From assembly GCA_030142905.1 (NCBI GenBank), contig JASJOG010000502.1:1-64000 (forward strand): DNA of 64,000 nucleotides, given 5' to 3'. The stretch comes from Heliopora coerulea (lineage: Eukaryota > Cnidaria > Anthozoa > Scleralcyonacea > Helioporidae). Position numbers and translations under genes: made by a program. Positions 1 through 11,498 of this stretch are shown one piece after another (positions within the stretch are counted from its first letter, which is position 1; each line of letters starts with the position of its first letter). A model generated the notes under the pieces. The model was not told where the DNA came from. It saw nothing but the letters and a program-made list of their open reading frames with translations, and did no database searches.

Positions 1-605
1 AATAATCTGAGTAGTCGTGTTTCTTTACACTCTGTGTTACCTTTTCTAGATCTGATGGTACTGGAAACTGCTTTTACAGTTCAGTGTCTTTGTATCTTGT
101 TGGTGACAATACTCTGATTGGTGATCTGAGACTCATGACATCAATAGAGCTTTTCTTGCATGCTGATTATTACTGTGTGCATCCTTGTTTCTGTTCTATC
201 TTTGAAACCCATAGGAACAACTCTTTTCGGTCAGTGTCCAGTATGCTTGCTATGTAGATAAGTTAGTTTGGGCAGAAGCCATTGTACTCTGAAGACAAGA
301 AATGGTGTGGGTTTATATGTATGCTGACTTTGTCAACAGTCACTTGCAGAAATATTTTTTCACACTACCTTGATTTTGATTCTAATCTTCTCAAATGGGG
401 CTCGTTATTCAACCAAAAAATTGAACCTCATCCCCCTGGCAAACCATTTTTGATGATCTAAGTATACTGTTTTGTCATGAAGGAGTACTTCCTCCTTCTG
501 TCATATTTAAACATAATCATTATGTACCATTAATCTGTATTGCTGAAACAAGGAAAAGGAAATTGATTACTTCTTCCTTGCCAAAATCTAAAACAGTTGC
601 CGTGT
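1..605. other. No gene recognised
   Basis: AT-rich sequence with no open frame of useful length, no tRNA-like fold and no terminal inverted repeat that I can see. It may be intron or intergenic DNA. Confidence 0.4.
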
Positions 606-893
606 TCAATCAAAACTGTCATTCTTGCCCTCTACCAGAACTGGAAATGTAATGAAAAAACTCTCGGCCACTCCTATGAAAACTGCCTTATCATCTATCA
701 TTGTAGATAAGTCTGAGCCACCTAACTCGCTTGACAATATTTCTTCATTAACCATTCTGGTTACCTCTATGTTAAGCACTCCATCACATATAGCTGTTTC
801 TTCAGCTCCACAGAGGATTATCACTTCATTATCAAACAGTGTTGTTTCATCTGTCAGTAAGGTAGTTTTTTCATCAGTTAGCAGTTCGACCAT
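606..893 (-). CDS. Uncharacterised acidic open frame, possible exon
   Basis: A 95-codon open frame on the minus strand, rich in Glu, Thr and Leu (starts MVELLTDEKTTLL, ends EGKNDSFD). The opposite strand is also open across the same bases (Ser/Val-rich), so openness alone is weak evidence. I recognise no domain. The minus-strand reading looks more protein-like, with mixed hydrophobic and acidic residues and little low complexity, but no convincing splice sites were identified. It could be an exon of a minus-strand gene or a chance frame inside a repeat. Confidence 0.15.
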   Translation of the reverse strand: MVELLTDEKTTLLTDETTLFDNEVIILCGAEETAICDGVLNIEVTRMVNEEILSSELGGSDLSTMIDDKAVFIGVAESFFITFPVLVEGKNDSFD

Positions 894-1391
894 TTGTACA
901 GACCATAGAAATGAGTAATATGTGGCCTTTTACAGGGATAAGATGAAAGGTATGAAGAATTCTGAAATTTTAAGACTAATTAAGAATATCTTTGTTCCAT
1001 GATGTAATAACTATGGTATTTTGTAATTTAAAACATCAAGAATAAAATTGTATTTCACACCACAATAAAATGTAGTACAAAGTTGACTATTTCTGTAAAG
1101 GCTAGCTATTTCTTTATGAAAAGACAGCACGCACTATTAAAAAAACTGCCATTTGAGGGCTTTAGATTTCGCTCACTATAGCACTCAAAATGCAGGAAAT
1201 GGCATTTCAGAGACCCAAAATTCCAAACTTTTTGCGGGGGAGCATTCAAAACCGTTTCATTTGGATTGTCTTGTAGTCCCAAATTCAAGACCCTTACATC
1301 AGACCCGCTAAAAGCCACAAGAAGTCGGGAAACCAAACTTAGAAATTTTCTCTGGTTATTAACTATGTAGCAGTGTTTGTGTCTAATTCAG

Positions 1392-1451
1392 TTATCAATT
1401 CTAATGTAGCTCCATTCCGACGTCGTCGAAAGAAAAGAACCGTGCGTTCTG
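1392..1451 (+). pseudogene. Isolated copy of a basic cassette exon (copy 1)
   Basis: A short phase-1/phase-1 segment encodes a basic peptide (APFRRRRKKRTVRSG). It is preceded by two possible acceptors (CAG at 1389-1391, TAG at 1407-1409) and followed by a consensus donor GTAAGA at 1452. Near-identical copies occur at 10494-10535 and 14739-14780, and a diverged relative at 4244-4315. Flanking intron sequence to about 1640 is also shared, so this is a segmental copy. The run of Arg/Lys resembles a nuclear-localisation or cleavage signal, which is inference. It is the same phase class as the Death-domain exons at 15.5-17.9 kb, so it could be an optional upstream exon of that gene or a dead duplicate. 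Confidence 0.4.
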
Positions 1452-2520
1452 GTAAGAGATTTTAGAACACTTGTAGATTTTATAATAATTGGGTTCGTGA
1501 TTTGATATGAATTTGTTATAAAATATAAGTGAATTGGAAAATATTATCTAGAGGCTTTTTTGAATCATTATAAAATGGCATTCTGTGCAGAAAATACAAG
1601 GGAATAATTGAAAGCGCAATTTTTTCTCTCTATGATTGCCATTTTTTATAAAAAATAGATTTATTCATCAGTTTTCTCAACCAAAACAATATTCAGATTC
1701 CCATGATACGCCTGTATTTCAAAGACAATCAGCCTATTACACCCACTGTGATCGGAATGGCTTATTAAATATTTTTATAATTTATCCGATACACTGTTAC
1801 CTGTTGTGTATGCATTGGAATGTCCTAAACCTTACCGGAAATAGCTCTACGTTCTTGTTCCCATGCAGTTCAAAAGTATTTCCTACATGGTTTATACGCA
1901 GCATTGCTGGGGAACCTGGAAAACCTGAAATCATGATGCACAAAACCCATAATCTATCAGAATAATCGAATTGTGCACAATTTTTGGATAAACTTCGACG
2001 TGTCTTACTAGCGTAGAGATGTTCGTCATTTAAATGTTTTGATTTGCTTTCCCTAATCATCTGATTACCCGAAATGATGTCTCACTTCCAGTTTATAGGA
2101 CGTAATCATGCAGAAGGGACTAGGTTTTGGGAAGCTAGAATACAAAACCCAAACCATGGGTAGGCAATGTTGTAATCGAAGTGAAATGATCGGAAAGGTC
2201 TGAGTATTGCTGAAATGTAAAGAGTAGTTTTCTAACGTTTCGAGCGAAGGCCCTTCGTCAGAGAAAACGTTGGAGGATCGAAAAACACGGAATGTATATG
2301 TGTGAAAATGGTCATGTGACAACAAATGGCCAATCAGAATGGAAAAACGAAAACAAGTGTAAATGAGACAGTGGCTCGTCACTCCCCTGAAATATCACCA
2401 TTCAGCAAACCAGGTGGGTGTGTCAAAAACAATATGGGTGAGTGAAAGCTGAACACAAAGAGCTAAGAAGCTATTGTTAACGCTCACCCGTGCAAAGCAA
2501 AAACATTAGCCACACGGGGA

Positions 2521-3216
2521 TTAAGTAAAAGAAAAACGTTCGTTGAGTCCGTGAGGGGGAATGGTTCCAATTTTAAAGGTGAGACGCTTTTCCTGTCTTT
2601 TGCGACTATTATTACCGCCAAAAATTTGGGAGAAGGCACAAACTTTCATGTCCGAAAGAGAATAATTGGTACTATTAAAATGTCGGGCGACAGGTTTGTC
2701 GTCGTCTCCATTTCTTACGGAGCGAAGATGTTCGGCAAATCTGTCGGATAAACGTCTTCCCGTTTCTCCAACGTAGAGCAGACCACATCTACTGTACGAA
2801 ATGCAGTAAATGAGGTTGGAGTAGATACATGAGAAACAATGTCCAATGACAAAATTAGATTTTGGTCCCGAAATGCATGTAGAGACGTTGAGAAAAGAGA
2901 ACGTGTTGCAGCCGGTCCGACAACAAGGAAAAGTACCCCCTGGCACCGAATGATTTGGTCTAAGGACACTATGAACTAAACTCTCCCGAATGTTTTTATT
3001 ACGTCGGAAAGAGACTGAAGGGTTGTAGGAGAAAATAGAAGATATTTCAGGATCATTCTTTAGAATATAAAAATTACGGCGAATGATATCCCTAACTTTG
3101 TAGTTGAAAGGATGAAATGTGAGTACTAATGGTATTTTACCTTCAGAAACTGATTCCAAACGTTTCAATGTATCCAAACGGGGAATACTAGGAGCTCTTT
3201 GAACAGCAGTGTTCAA
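2521..3216 (-). CDS. GIY-YIG endonuclease region of Penelope-like polyprotein
   Basis: A 231-aa open frame. The N-terminal half has the linker typical of PLE polyproteins (LVLTFHPFNYKVRDIIRRNF). A Cys-rich block (CCRTGCNTF) follows, then the GIY-YIG core: LIYCISYSRCGLLYVGETGRRLSDRF with AEHLRSVRNG and a KPVARHFN motif. The C terminus (SRKRQEKRLTFKIGTIPPHGLNERFSF) is the usual PLE end. The nuclease nicks target DNA for target-primed reverse transcription. The frame is open to its natural stop, but its upstream RT portion lies in another frame (overlap at 3188-3216), indicating at least one frameshift. Confidence 0.85.
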   Translation of the reverse strand: MNTAVQRAPSIPRLDTLKRLESVSEGKIPLVLTFHPFNYKVRDIIRRNFYILKNDPEISSIFSYNPSVSFRRNKNIRESLVHSVLRPNHSVPGGTFPCCRTGCNTFSFLNVSTCISGPKSNFVIGHCFSCIYSNLIYCISYSRCGLLYVGETGRRLSDRFAEHLRSVRNGDDDKPVARHFNSTNYSLSDMKVCAFSQIFGGNNSRKRQEKRLTFKIGTIPPHGLNERFSFT

Positions 3217-3475
3217 AAGATGGGTTGGGTAGCCACGCTGTCCTCGTTGTCATCGCTGCAAAGGTGCAAAGTCGCAGAAATCCAGAATATGGGATGGATT
3301 GTTTGGTGTGGTTAGGGCGGGAGGATGAAAATAATAGGTAACTGTGTGAGTCGGTAGGTTTGTAAGAAACAGACGTCGCGAGTGCATTACTGTTAATCGA
3401 CACTAAAATATCAAGGAACAACAAGCTGGCTTCGCTGATTTCCCATGTGAATTTGAGAACTTTTGTGTTTAGCAT
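3188..3475 (-). pseudogene. Penelope-like RT, C-terminal (thumb) fragment
   Basis: The translation contains FTWEISEASLLFLDILVSI, SYKPTDSHSYLLFSSSRPNH and TKQSIPYSGFLRL, which match the conserved region after the YVDD motif in PLE reverse transcriptases. The upstream catalytic palm is absent because the inverted terminal segment begins at about 3477. It overlaps the nuclease frame by 29 bp in a different frame, so it is not one continuous polyprotein. It is a dead remnant. Confidence 0.8.
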
Positions 3476-4243
3476 TCACTAACCTATATTGTTTTTGGCA
3501 CACCCACCTTGTTTGCTGATCGGTGATATTTTAGGCTAGTGACGAGCCACTATCTCATTTACACTTGTTTTTGTTTTTCCATTCTGATTGGTCATTTGTT
3601 GTCACATGACCATTTTCACGCATATACTGTATATTCCGTGTTTTTCGATCCTCCTTCGTTTTCTCTCTGGCGAAGGGCCTTCGCTCGAAAAGTTAGAAAA
3701 CTACTCTTTACATTTCGGCAATACTCAGACCTTTCCGATTATTTCACTAAGATACGAAACGTTTGATTTTGGCAAAATGTGCTTTAGATAGGAAACCGTC
3801 ATTTATCGACGTACCTCATGTGTGGTTGCAGCACGAAACTTAGGCCCGTCGCTTCTTAAATGTTGTGTTTTACATTTCAATCCACACGTAGAAATTACGT
3901 CATATCTAGTGACGCTGACTTTTTTATATGTAGAAACTTCATCTCTGCCAACGATCTTTTTCAGTCCACATTTCAGGATGTTGCTTGTTTTTACCCATGG
4001 TGTAGTGTCTTAGGGGGGAGCTTGACGTATTTGTACAATAAAACAATTTTCATCATGTCTTTCGCATGATCGTGAGAATTATCGTGGCCTTGGTTTGGGT
4101 ATCCACCTAAGCCATGAGCTTTAGCACTTAACATAAACCTCGACGTTGACAATTCTCGTGGTGATATTCTACTTTGTTTATATTTAGTAAGTATATAGTA
4201 GAGTTTGTTTCTAATTCAATTACATGTATTAATTCTAATGTAG

Positions 4244-4315
4244 CTGAAATCGAATTGCCAAGACTTAAATCTAGAAGATATTCATCTTCCGAACCTAGAA
4301 AACCTTCTTCCATTG
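4244..4315 (+). pseudogene. Diverged cassette exon, Ser/Arg-rich
   Basis: 72 bp, phase 1 at both ends, between an acceptor in AATGTAG (4238-4243) and a GTAAGA donor at 4316. It encodes AEIELPRLKSRRYSSSEPR followed by KPSSIG. The intron sequence on both sides resembles that around the basic cassette exon at 1410 (for example the AATTCTAATGTAG acceptor and the text after the donor), so it belongs to the same duplicated family. It is open and has good splice sites, so it may still be a used exon of the Death-domain gene. Without transcripts this cannot be decided. Confidence 0.35.
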
Positions 4316-4369
4316 GTAAGAAATTTTAGAATACTTGTAGATCTTCTACTAATAGTTTCAGAATCTAAA

Positions 4370-4610
4370 ATAGAATTGAAACAGTGCATATCCTCTCATG
4401 GATAAGCGTTAATTTGTCGCGAGAATATCTCGTGCACTTAAATTGGATACAAAACTCAACTCCAATCCCTGTGGACTTGATACCTCAACAGGTATACTGG
4501 CGGACCAGTATCCCGAAGGTGCGAGTTCAAATCCCGTTCGGGTCATTACTTTTTAGTTGACTTCTGCAGTGTCAGATTATCATGAAAAATTTCTGTTCTA
4601 ATGATAATGT
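4370..4610 (+). repeat. tRNA-derived repeat, family 1 (single copy)
   Basis: A tRNA-like head at about 4474-4544 has a D-arm-like segment and a T-arm-like GCGAGTTCAAATCCCG, preceded by a body shared with copies at 10.9-11.2 and 58.2-59.2 kb (ATAGAATTGAAAC, CTCATGGATAAGCGTTAA, GTCGCGAGAATATCTCGTGC). The tRNA fold is degenerate here (acceptor GACTTGA against TCGGGTC). It is a SINE-type repeat, not a functional tRNA gene. Confidence 0.7.
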
Positions 4611-5865
4611 TTGAGAATTGCTGAGTTTGTTTAAAAGAAAGATTAATACGAAAACATTATTTGAATGCTTCTTTTTCATTTTTGGAAAAAGTAATTCTGC
4701 ACAAAAACCGTAAGAAAATAATTCAAAGCGCGACTTTTTGAGTCGGTGATTGCAATATTGTTTTTAATTTATTTTTTTTAATTTAAAACATATTTATTAA
4801 TCTGATTGGTTTCAGTTATCCTTACAAAAACGATATTCTGATGCCTAGGATATACCATCATGTATATGTGAAACAATGAGCACTATAATTTGTTTAACTG
4901 TTACTTGTTTGTAACCGATCAATCGGAATTTCCTAAACTTTACCGAAATTGTTTAAGACATATTTATTTCAATTAGTGGCATGCAAAAGTTGATATTAAT
5001 TGAACAATTCTAAAATCTGACCGATTCGTTAATGCAATATTCAAATTTCATCGTACTAACTTGCCAGTTTTATAATGTTGTTTGGTAGTTAGTACAAAGT
5101 TGGGGTAAAGTAAGTCAGCAGACCTTTTCGCACGGGAAATTAAGAAGAAGAACTGGAAAAACCCTGTTTACATAAGGCCAAGTCGGAAATTTGAAATCGA
5201 CAAGGTACAAGAAGGCACCCGTTAAGCGGCGGGAGTTACAGCGTTTCGGTGTTGATCAATTTGTAAACGAAACTGGCCTTTTAGAGATTCCAATAAATTA
5301 TTTTCCTGAGTTGTGATAATGCTGTGATATTACAGCAGAGCTATGCAACATTACTGGACATGTTTTTTGCTTAATTGTGTTTAAGTAACGAACAATGAGG
5401 TCTGCGCCAGCGTGAAAACTACTTTCGATTTGGATTGGGGGTACACTTTCTGAAAATTTGACATATACCTTCCCCCATTTCAGAAATACTGGGAGCTTAT
5501 ATTAAAGAGAATTCGTATTCAAAACCAAATTCCCAAACAGGCGAGAGACTTTCCAACATATACAAAATCATAAAACAGCGATTTTGTCGTGGTAACAAAT
5601 TTAAACATGGTTTTCAAATACATTGATACCATGATGATTGATAATATTACGATAAAGTAGGAGAAAATAAAATAAACGCACTAAAAAGGTATACCCAGTT
5701 ACCAAGATTTAGGTACTGCTGGACCACTTAGTTCTTGAGGGAACTGTATGAAACGTAAAGAAAGGTAAAATACTACGTAAAAAGTAGGCCTAAAGAATTA
5801 AGAAAGAGCGTGATGTATTATCAAGTGCTATACGTCTGTTGACTCAAAAGAAAAGAAAGAAAGAA
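4611..5865. other. No gene recognised
   Basis: AT-rich sequence with no convincing exon. At 4690-4760 it retains weak similarity to the intron text that follows the basic cassette exons at 1.5, 10.6 and 14.9 kb. Confidence 0.35.
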
Positions 5866-5869
5866 ACGT

Positions 5870-6905
5870 ATCACCTGCATATATAGTCTCAAAACTGATG
5901 ACATGAACCCGAAACTATGCGGGAAGGTCAAACAGGTATAGCTGGAAAACAAATTCCTTTTCCCGGCACAGATCCGGGTCATTAAGTTTTATGCAAATGG
6001 ATTCTATCACTTTCAGTTGAAAGGTAGAACGACATTTGTAAAGAGATTTTGCTTTCTAGCACTGAAAGAATCAAATCTAGTGTATAGGACAGTAAAAATC
6101 GGTTTCCTGTAAACACTTATCATGAAGCCCGTGTCCTATTCGTGCACCAGTTCATCTAGGGAAGGATGTTTATTCTCTTTGTCATGCTCACAGGTAAATT
6201 TTAATGACGGATGAAGATTGTTAAAGGTATCTGGAAGGGAATTAGCTGCTCTGTGCTTATTAAATATTCCGAAAGTGTCATCTACATATCGTTAATACCA
6301 GTCCAGCAGTTCGTGCGATGTAGATTGAAACAGTTTAGATTCGTGATATTCAACAAAGATAGTTGCTAAATCAAGGCCTAATGGTGAACCCATTGCCATG
6401 CCGAATCTGTTTGGACATAGTGACACCAAAGCCAAATTCTACCCCCTTTGCAAGGGAGGCAGCAAATAGAAGTTTGGGGAATGCGTCCTCAGAATTTTCC
6501 GGTGGTGTAATATCTGTATAGTATAAAGTTATGGCGCAAATACTTATAGTTTCATCCAACGGGATATTAGTAAATAAGCTCACTATGTCAAACGAACTAA
6601 TGATCAAATTCTTCGTGTTAAATAACTATTGACCCAAAAATTCTGATCGTTCCGTCATTAAAATTTACCTGTGCGTCTGACAAAAACAATAAACTTCCTT
6701 CCCCAGATGTACTCGTGCACAAAGAGGACATGGGCTTCATGACAAAGGGTTTACAGGAAACATACTTTTACTGGTCTATACACTAGATTTAATTCTTTCA
6801 GTGCTAGAAAGCAAAAACTCTCGTTGATTAAATGTTTAATTAACCGTACCTATAAGATTTCACCTGAGGAAATATCTACACAGCTTTCCATGGCAGACCA
6901 GTAAT
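5870..6905 (-). mobile_element. Penelope-like element 2, RT fragment with inverted copy
   Basis: On the minus strand, 6607-5960 reads as a degraded PLE reverse transcriptase. It begins SSFDIVSLFTNIPLDETI, continues through a GMAMGSPLG-type segment and then a YVDD catalytic box (about 6295-6270), followed by LHPSLKFTCEHDKEN. Several stops interrupt it. From 6655 to about 6905 part of the same RT (LKFTCASDKNNKLPSPDVL) appears again on the plus strand, so the remnant is a head-to-head inverted pair. The first domain is still open over 78 codons (6371-6607). It is from a different PLE family than element 1. Confidence 0.75.
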
Positions 6906-8149
6906 GTTAATTATGGTGAAAACTGATTATTTACCCAGAAAAATAGAAATGTGAGAAATACGCTGTAGGAAGCTTGGAAAGCTTAAACGCAATGAGATGT
7001 TCATGACTGCTTGACTCAAATCAAATGAAACACTAACCATGTGGTTACTTGGCCGAACAAAGGTTACATAGATAGACAATTCGTAAACTGATGATTTGTG
7101 AGATGTTCAAACTACTAAGCCTGAAGGACTAAGATGATGAAGCTAAAATTACTTATTGATGAGTAACTGTCGTGGGACAAGCTGTAAATTCTAGAGTCAG
7201 AATCCAAATTAAACTGCTAACTTTAAGAGAAAGAAGACAGTTCATGTTCAACAATGTCGCACAATGAATTACGACCACGAAGACGTTCCTGTTAGGTTTT
7301 GTGTAAGAACTCTTCGAAATCTCCTGGACAAACCACCAACTTCGAAACTACTTATTTCGATTCAAATGCTCGGACACATCTGCCGCATCTGTGGGCAATT
7401 TACGGTTTGACAAATCCTGGGGTTTATCGGCGACAAATGAATCAGGACTTAGACAAAAACATCTAAGAAAACTTTCTAATGATAAGCGTTCCTAGAAAAC
7501 AGAGAGAAATAAATAGACATGCAATCTCTGGCAGACTAGGAAGACACTAGTTTAAGAAATTTTGTTAATCATGAAGTAAGTTAGAGGCTACTGCATTTCG
7601 GAAATCAAAGAATTTCAAAAACGAAAAAAGAATCCAGAACACTTATCTATTACTTTAAATAACCTCCCTGAAACTAGTGAAAAACGCCGTTTAACCGCTA
7701 CAACTCCTCTTTACGCAGTTTACAGAAGTCGCATAGTAGGTTTCTTAGTAATGGCCGCTGCAAGCCATTTCCGGCTTCACTCTCTGCTCATAGGATAGTC
7801 GATCCAGTCTTCTATAGAGATCAGTGAGTCGGCCTTTTAATCTTCACGGTTAAATCCAGCTTGATAGGTTTTGGAACACTCTTATTGAGGGTTAAAACTT
7901 TTTTCCATTTCGTAACGTAGATATAATGTGTATCTGTTACCTTTATCAAAGGAGAACCTGTTGAGAAGACGGGAACAGTTTTTGACGGTCTAAAATGCTA
8001 TTTAAACTTCCATTAAGGGGACAAGTAAACGCTTCATGTGGCCGAGTCATCCACATTAATAATTGTGCCGATGATTTCTTGAACAATGCATCTTAGTGTC
8101 AAAAATCAATGGTAAAAGATGTTGAGGTTAATCTATTTTTATATCTCGT
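6906..8149. other. No gene recognised
   Basis: No open frame, tRNA-like head or terminal repeat detected by eye. Probably old repeat or intergenic DNA. Confidence 0.35.
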
Positions 8150-8479
8150 AAGTACATTGGAAGAACCAATTGGAGCTACGAAGCCTTATTTTGATCAGCT
8201 CATTGAGGTGGAGGAGTCCCAGTCAACTTACCATCAAAGGAATTGACAAGATATTTAAAACCAGTCTAAATAAATGGTTGAATTTCATATGGCACTAATA
8301 GCAGTGATTTCAATGTTATGATACTCTTAGCTCGGTCGTTTGATATTATCCCAAAGTCGTTAAACGTAGATGGTCGTTTCCGAGTACTTCTTATCCTGTC
8401 GCCTTCGTTTTAAATAAAATACAGTGTTCACGGATACAAAAATAGAATATAGCGTAGACAGTGTTAGATAAGGTAAAAA

Positions 8480-8615
8480 GTATAGAGATTGATAACTGCC
8501 GTGACTGATCCCAAAGAATTCCAACGTTTCGTATCCAGAACACGTCTTTTTTGTCTGGTGAAGGGACTTTAATCGAACCGTTGGAATTCTTTGAGATCAG
8601 TCACGGCGGTTAAAA
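8480..8615. repeat. Inverted-repeat remnant of a Penelope-like terminus
   Basis: Two arms of about 45 bp (one containing CAAAGAATTCCAACGTTTCG, the other its inverse ending in TTTGAGATCAGTCACGGC) flank a short core with CTGGTGAAGGGAC. The same structure recurs at 13310-13455, and in a much longer form at 56440-56890, where it is clearly a palindromic PLE terminal repeat. Confidence 0.55.
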
Positions 8616-8969
8616 ACCTTTTAACTTTTCCGAAAGGGAAACAAGTCCAAACGTTTTTCCACACTAGCTAAATTTTTTTTGTTTTTCTATTTCGAGTGTT
8701 GAAAACGCTTCAAAAAGCCGTGTGCGGTTGCAATTATTGCAAAAAATATACATATTTTCGTGAAAAAATGTGTATATATCTGGGACATACAATTTTTCTA
8801 ACCATTAGGGGATATCACCATTCTTTCCTAATAACACCTAATGCAGTGTTTCATAGAGGCTTGTGTCTGTCACTCTAAGATTTTAGTCAATGATAATTTG
8901 TGTATGAAATGTGTCTGTATTGATCAGAGGTTCCAAACGTTTTTCTCCCGAGATGCTTCCTCATTACAA

Positions 8970-9245
8970 ATATTTCACATGCCATTTCACATATGAAAAT
9001 AATATTTCACATGTAAACTGTTTTAATACCGTATGTGAAATAAAGATTTCATACATGAAAATTAATTTTCACATGTGAATCTTATACCAAGATTACACAA
9101 GTGACATTTTGAAACAGTTCATTTCACATGTGAATCAGGTATTTCGTATGTGAAATCGTTTCCATTTCATATGTCATATGAAAATCTCCGATGTGAAAAT
9201 GTCCCAATTCCATATGTTTTTCACATGTGAAATGACATGGGAAAT
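8970..9245. repeat. Array of palindromic TTTCACATGTGAAA motifs (copy 1)
   Basis: About a dozen exact or near-exact versions of the 14-bp palindrome, each centred on CACATGTG or a one-base variant, irregularly spaced over 275 bp. A copy with the same order is at 13815-14105 and a third, diverged, is at 52845-53262. No coding potential. Confidence 0.7.
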
Positions 9246-9984
9246 TATTGTAAGGGCTAGAATCTTCCACAAACTCTTTGTGTACCGCCATGTTCTGTCT
9301 GGACATTAGTTGTCAGTAGTGGGTAAACAATGACTACGAACTACCTGGGGGTCCAACTGCTTGGGGCGACTCGCACGAGTACTCCTTAGAGATAGTCTTT
9401 CCCAAAAGAGGAAATTTGTGCCACCTAGCTCAGATGTTAATTACAATAATCGGTTTTTATTTTGTTTCTTTTTTTAAAATTTTTTATTTTTATTCTGCTT
9501 GAAGTAACACGCCTAATTTCGAATCATGGGTTTGACATGACCTTAACTTGGTCAATTACATGACCATGTAAATCATAAGAATGATATAGGTCAAGGTACC
9601 TCTGGCTTGTACGTCGCACGAAACTTTGGCTCATTGCTCAGATGTTGTGTTTTACGGATTATTGCGAGTGTTTCAGTTCGAAGCAAAATTATCTCGTGCA
9701 CGTAATAAGTGATTTTAATTTCCAAATTTTGATTCAATGTCAGTTTTGATTGGACACAAACAGAATAAGCTTATCCCATAAGGCGCCAATCCATTATGTC
9801 CAGTAGCATTAGTTTTAATACAAATGTAGGAATTAATTCATATCATGAGACATTGACCTTTATAGAGGTACAAAGTTCAGCATTCTAGCAAACAATCGTT
9901 TTCAGTCAACATTCTATTATATACATACATACATACATACATATATATATAAATAAGAACATTAGCACCATCCTTTTAAATATT

Positions 9985-10172
9985 ATAAGTGACAAATTGG
10001 TGAAGGAAATATCGGGTGCCCACAATCCTCGCATTAGATTCGCTGAGTCGCGGGTTCGATTCCCAGCCGGAAGGCTGGAAAGCTGGAAGGTTACATTTTC
10101 GCAACAGGTCCCGGTTAGGTCTTAAAGAAGGTTGAGGATTGTGGGCACCCGATATTTCCTTTACCAATTTGT

Positions 10173-10175
<3 letters not shown>
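9985..10175. repeat. Palindromic tRNA-like repeat (family 3)
   Basis: Inverted arms of about 45 bp (9989-10031 and 10129-10173, containing GGTGCCCACAATCCTC and its inverse) enclose a segment with a T-arm-like CGGGTTCGATTCCCAGCCGG, a Pol III B-box type sequence. It is immediately followed by a (TA)n tract. It resembles a fold-back copy of a tRNA-derived SINE. Confidence 0.65.

Positions 10176-10227
<52 letters not shown>
10174..10227. repeat. (TA)n microsatellite
   Basis: Uninterrupted TA dinucleotides adjoining the palindromic tRNA-like repeat. Confidence 0.95.
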
Positions 10228-10230
<3 letters not shown>

Positions 10231-10493
10231 AGCGGTTTTCGTGTTTTACCCATTGCGTAAAGTAATGGGCACTTGACAAAAATTTTTATAGTAAAAGAAT
10301 TTGCTTAATTCAATATCGCGTGGTAGCAAGAATTATCATAGCCTCAGTTTGTGTGATTCACCTCAGTCTTGGGCTTCAACAAATAACATAAACCTGAACC
10401 TTAATATTCCTCGATACCATGCTTAACTTCATTCGCTGGTTGTTAATTATGTAGTAGTGATTGGGTCTAATTCAGTTATCAATTCTAATGTAG

Positions 10494-10535
10494 CTCCATT
10501 CCTACGTCGTCGAAAGAAAAGAACCGTGCATTCTG
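10494..10535 (+). pseudogene. Basic cassette exon copy 2
   Basis: 42 bp encoding APFLRRRKKRTVHSG with phase 1 ends, TAG acceptor and GTAAGA donor. It differs from the 1.4-kb copy by few bases and lies in decayed block A, upstream of a Death-domain exon that contains a stop, so it is probably not used in an intact transcript. Confidence 0.4.
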
Positions 10536-10899
10536 GTAAGAGATTTTAGAATACTTGTAGATTTTATAATAATTGTGTTCATAATTTGATATGAATTTGT
10601 TTAAAATATAAGTGAATTAGAAAATATTATCTGGGGGCCGTTTTTAATCTGTATAAGATGACATTCTATGTAGAAAATACAAGGAAATAATTGAAAGCGC
10701 AAATTTTTCTGTTTATGATCACTTCACTGCAGAGGAAAGATGCAACTTTAGTAGAAACATAGCGAAATGCGTCAGTGGTCGAAGGCTCATTTAAGTATTT
10801 GTGAAAGTAAATGAGCTCTTTGTACTTGTGCCAATAATTCACAGGAAGTAAGTTTAGTACCCAAATCATAAAGCTTTTAACCTACACTGCTGAAGTCAA

Positions 10900-11245
10900 C
10901 TGAAAAAAGGTTGACTAGAGCAAGATTTGAACTCGAATGAGGATGGATGTGCATTGTGTCTCAATTCTATTTCAGAATCATCCTCAGGGTATTATGGTTA
11001 ATTGTGAAGTTTTCGTTTCATAATACTCAGAGGATGATTCTGAAATAGAATTGAAACACTGCACATCCATCCTCATGGATAGCGTTACGTTGTCGCGAGA
11101 ATATCTCGTGCAATTAAATTGAATAAAAACTCGCCGCTAATCAATGTTGACTCGATAGCTCAACAGGTAGTGCAGCGGACCGGTATCCCGAAGTTGCGAG
11201 TTCAAGTCCCGCTCGAGTCAATATTTTTCAGTTGACTTTAGCAGT
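10900..11245 (+). repeat. tRNA-derived repeat, family 1, inverted pair
   Basis: A plus-oriented full copy has its tRNA-like head at 11149-11219: acceptor GACTCGA pairs perfectly with TCGAGTC, then D-arm-like TAGCTCAACAGGTA and T-arm GCGAGTTCAAGTCCCGC. It is preceded at 10890-10985 by a partial minus-oriented copy, giving a head-to-head arrangement centred near 11000, where the AGGATGATTCTGAAATAG body appears in both orientations. Confidence 0.7.
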
Positions 11246-11498
11246 ACAGGTTAATTGTGATGTTTTCGTTTCAAAATATCATAAAGCTTTATCGTGCACT
11301 TTTGAGGTAGCAGATGCAGGATGTTCAAGTGGACACCCTCACATTCTGTTAGACGTTAAAACCAGGCGTCTTCTGAAAACTGATAAACTGAAGTTTTTTG
11401 TCTCTCATATACGATGATATGCAACACCTAAACGTATTTTATTTACCATGTTATTTGAGAAAAAGAATGGTACAATATCGTGACTTTTTTTTATAAAG

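Larger units (their letters stand above)
2180..3760 (-). mobile_element. Penelope-like element 1, truncated, with inverted terminal copies
   Basis: Read on the minus strand: an inverted terminal segment (about 3477-3752), a reverse-transcriptase thumb fragment (3475-3188), a GIY-YIG nuclease (3216-2521) and a second terminal segment (about 2445-2185). The two terminal segments are about 260 bp, roughly 85-90% alike by eye, and in opposite orientation. 5' truncation with an inverted pseudo-LTR is a known Penelope architecture. The RT catalytic core is missing, so the copy cannot move by itself. The terminal segment contains CTGACGA and GAAAC blocks resembling a hammerhead core (see findings). 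Confidence 0.85.

Noticed and set aside
625..918. Plus-strand Ser/Val-rich frame
   Set aside because: Low-complexity shadow of the opposite-strand frame, which looks more protein-like; neither is strongly supported.
8970..9245. CRISPR-like array of short palindromic repeats
   Set aside because: Spacing is irregular, repeats are degenerate, and the window is clearly eukaryotic.
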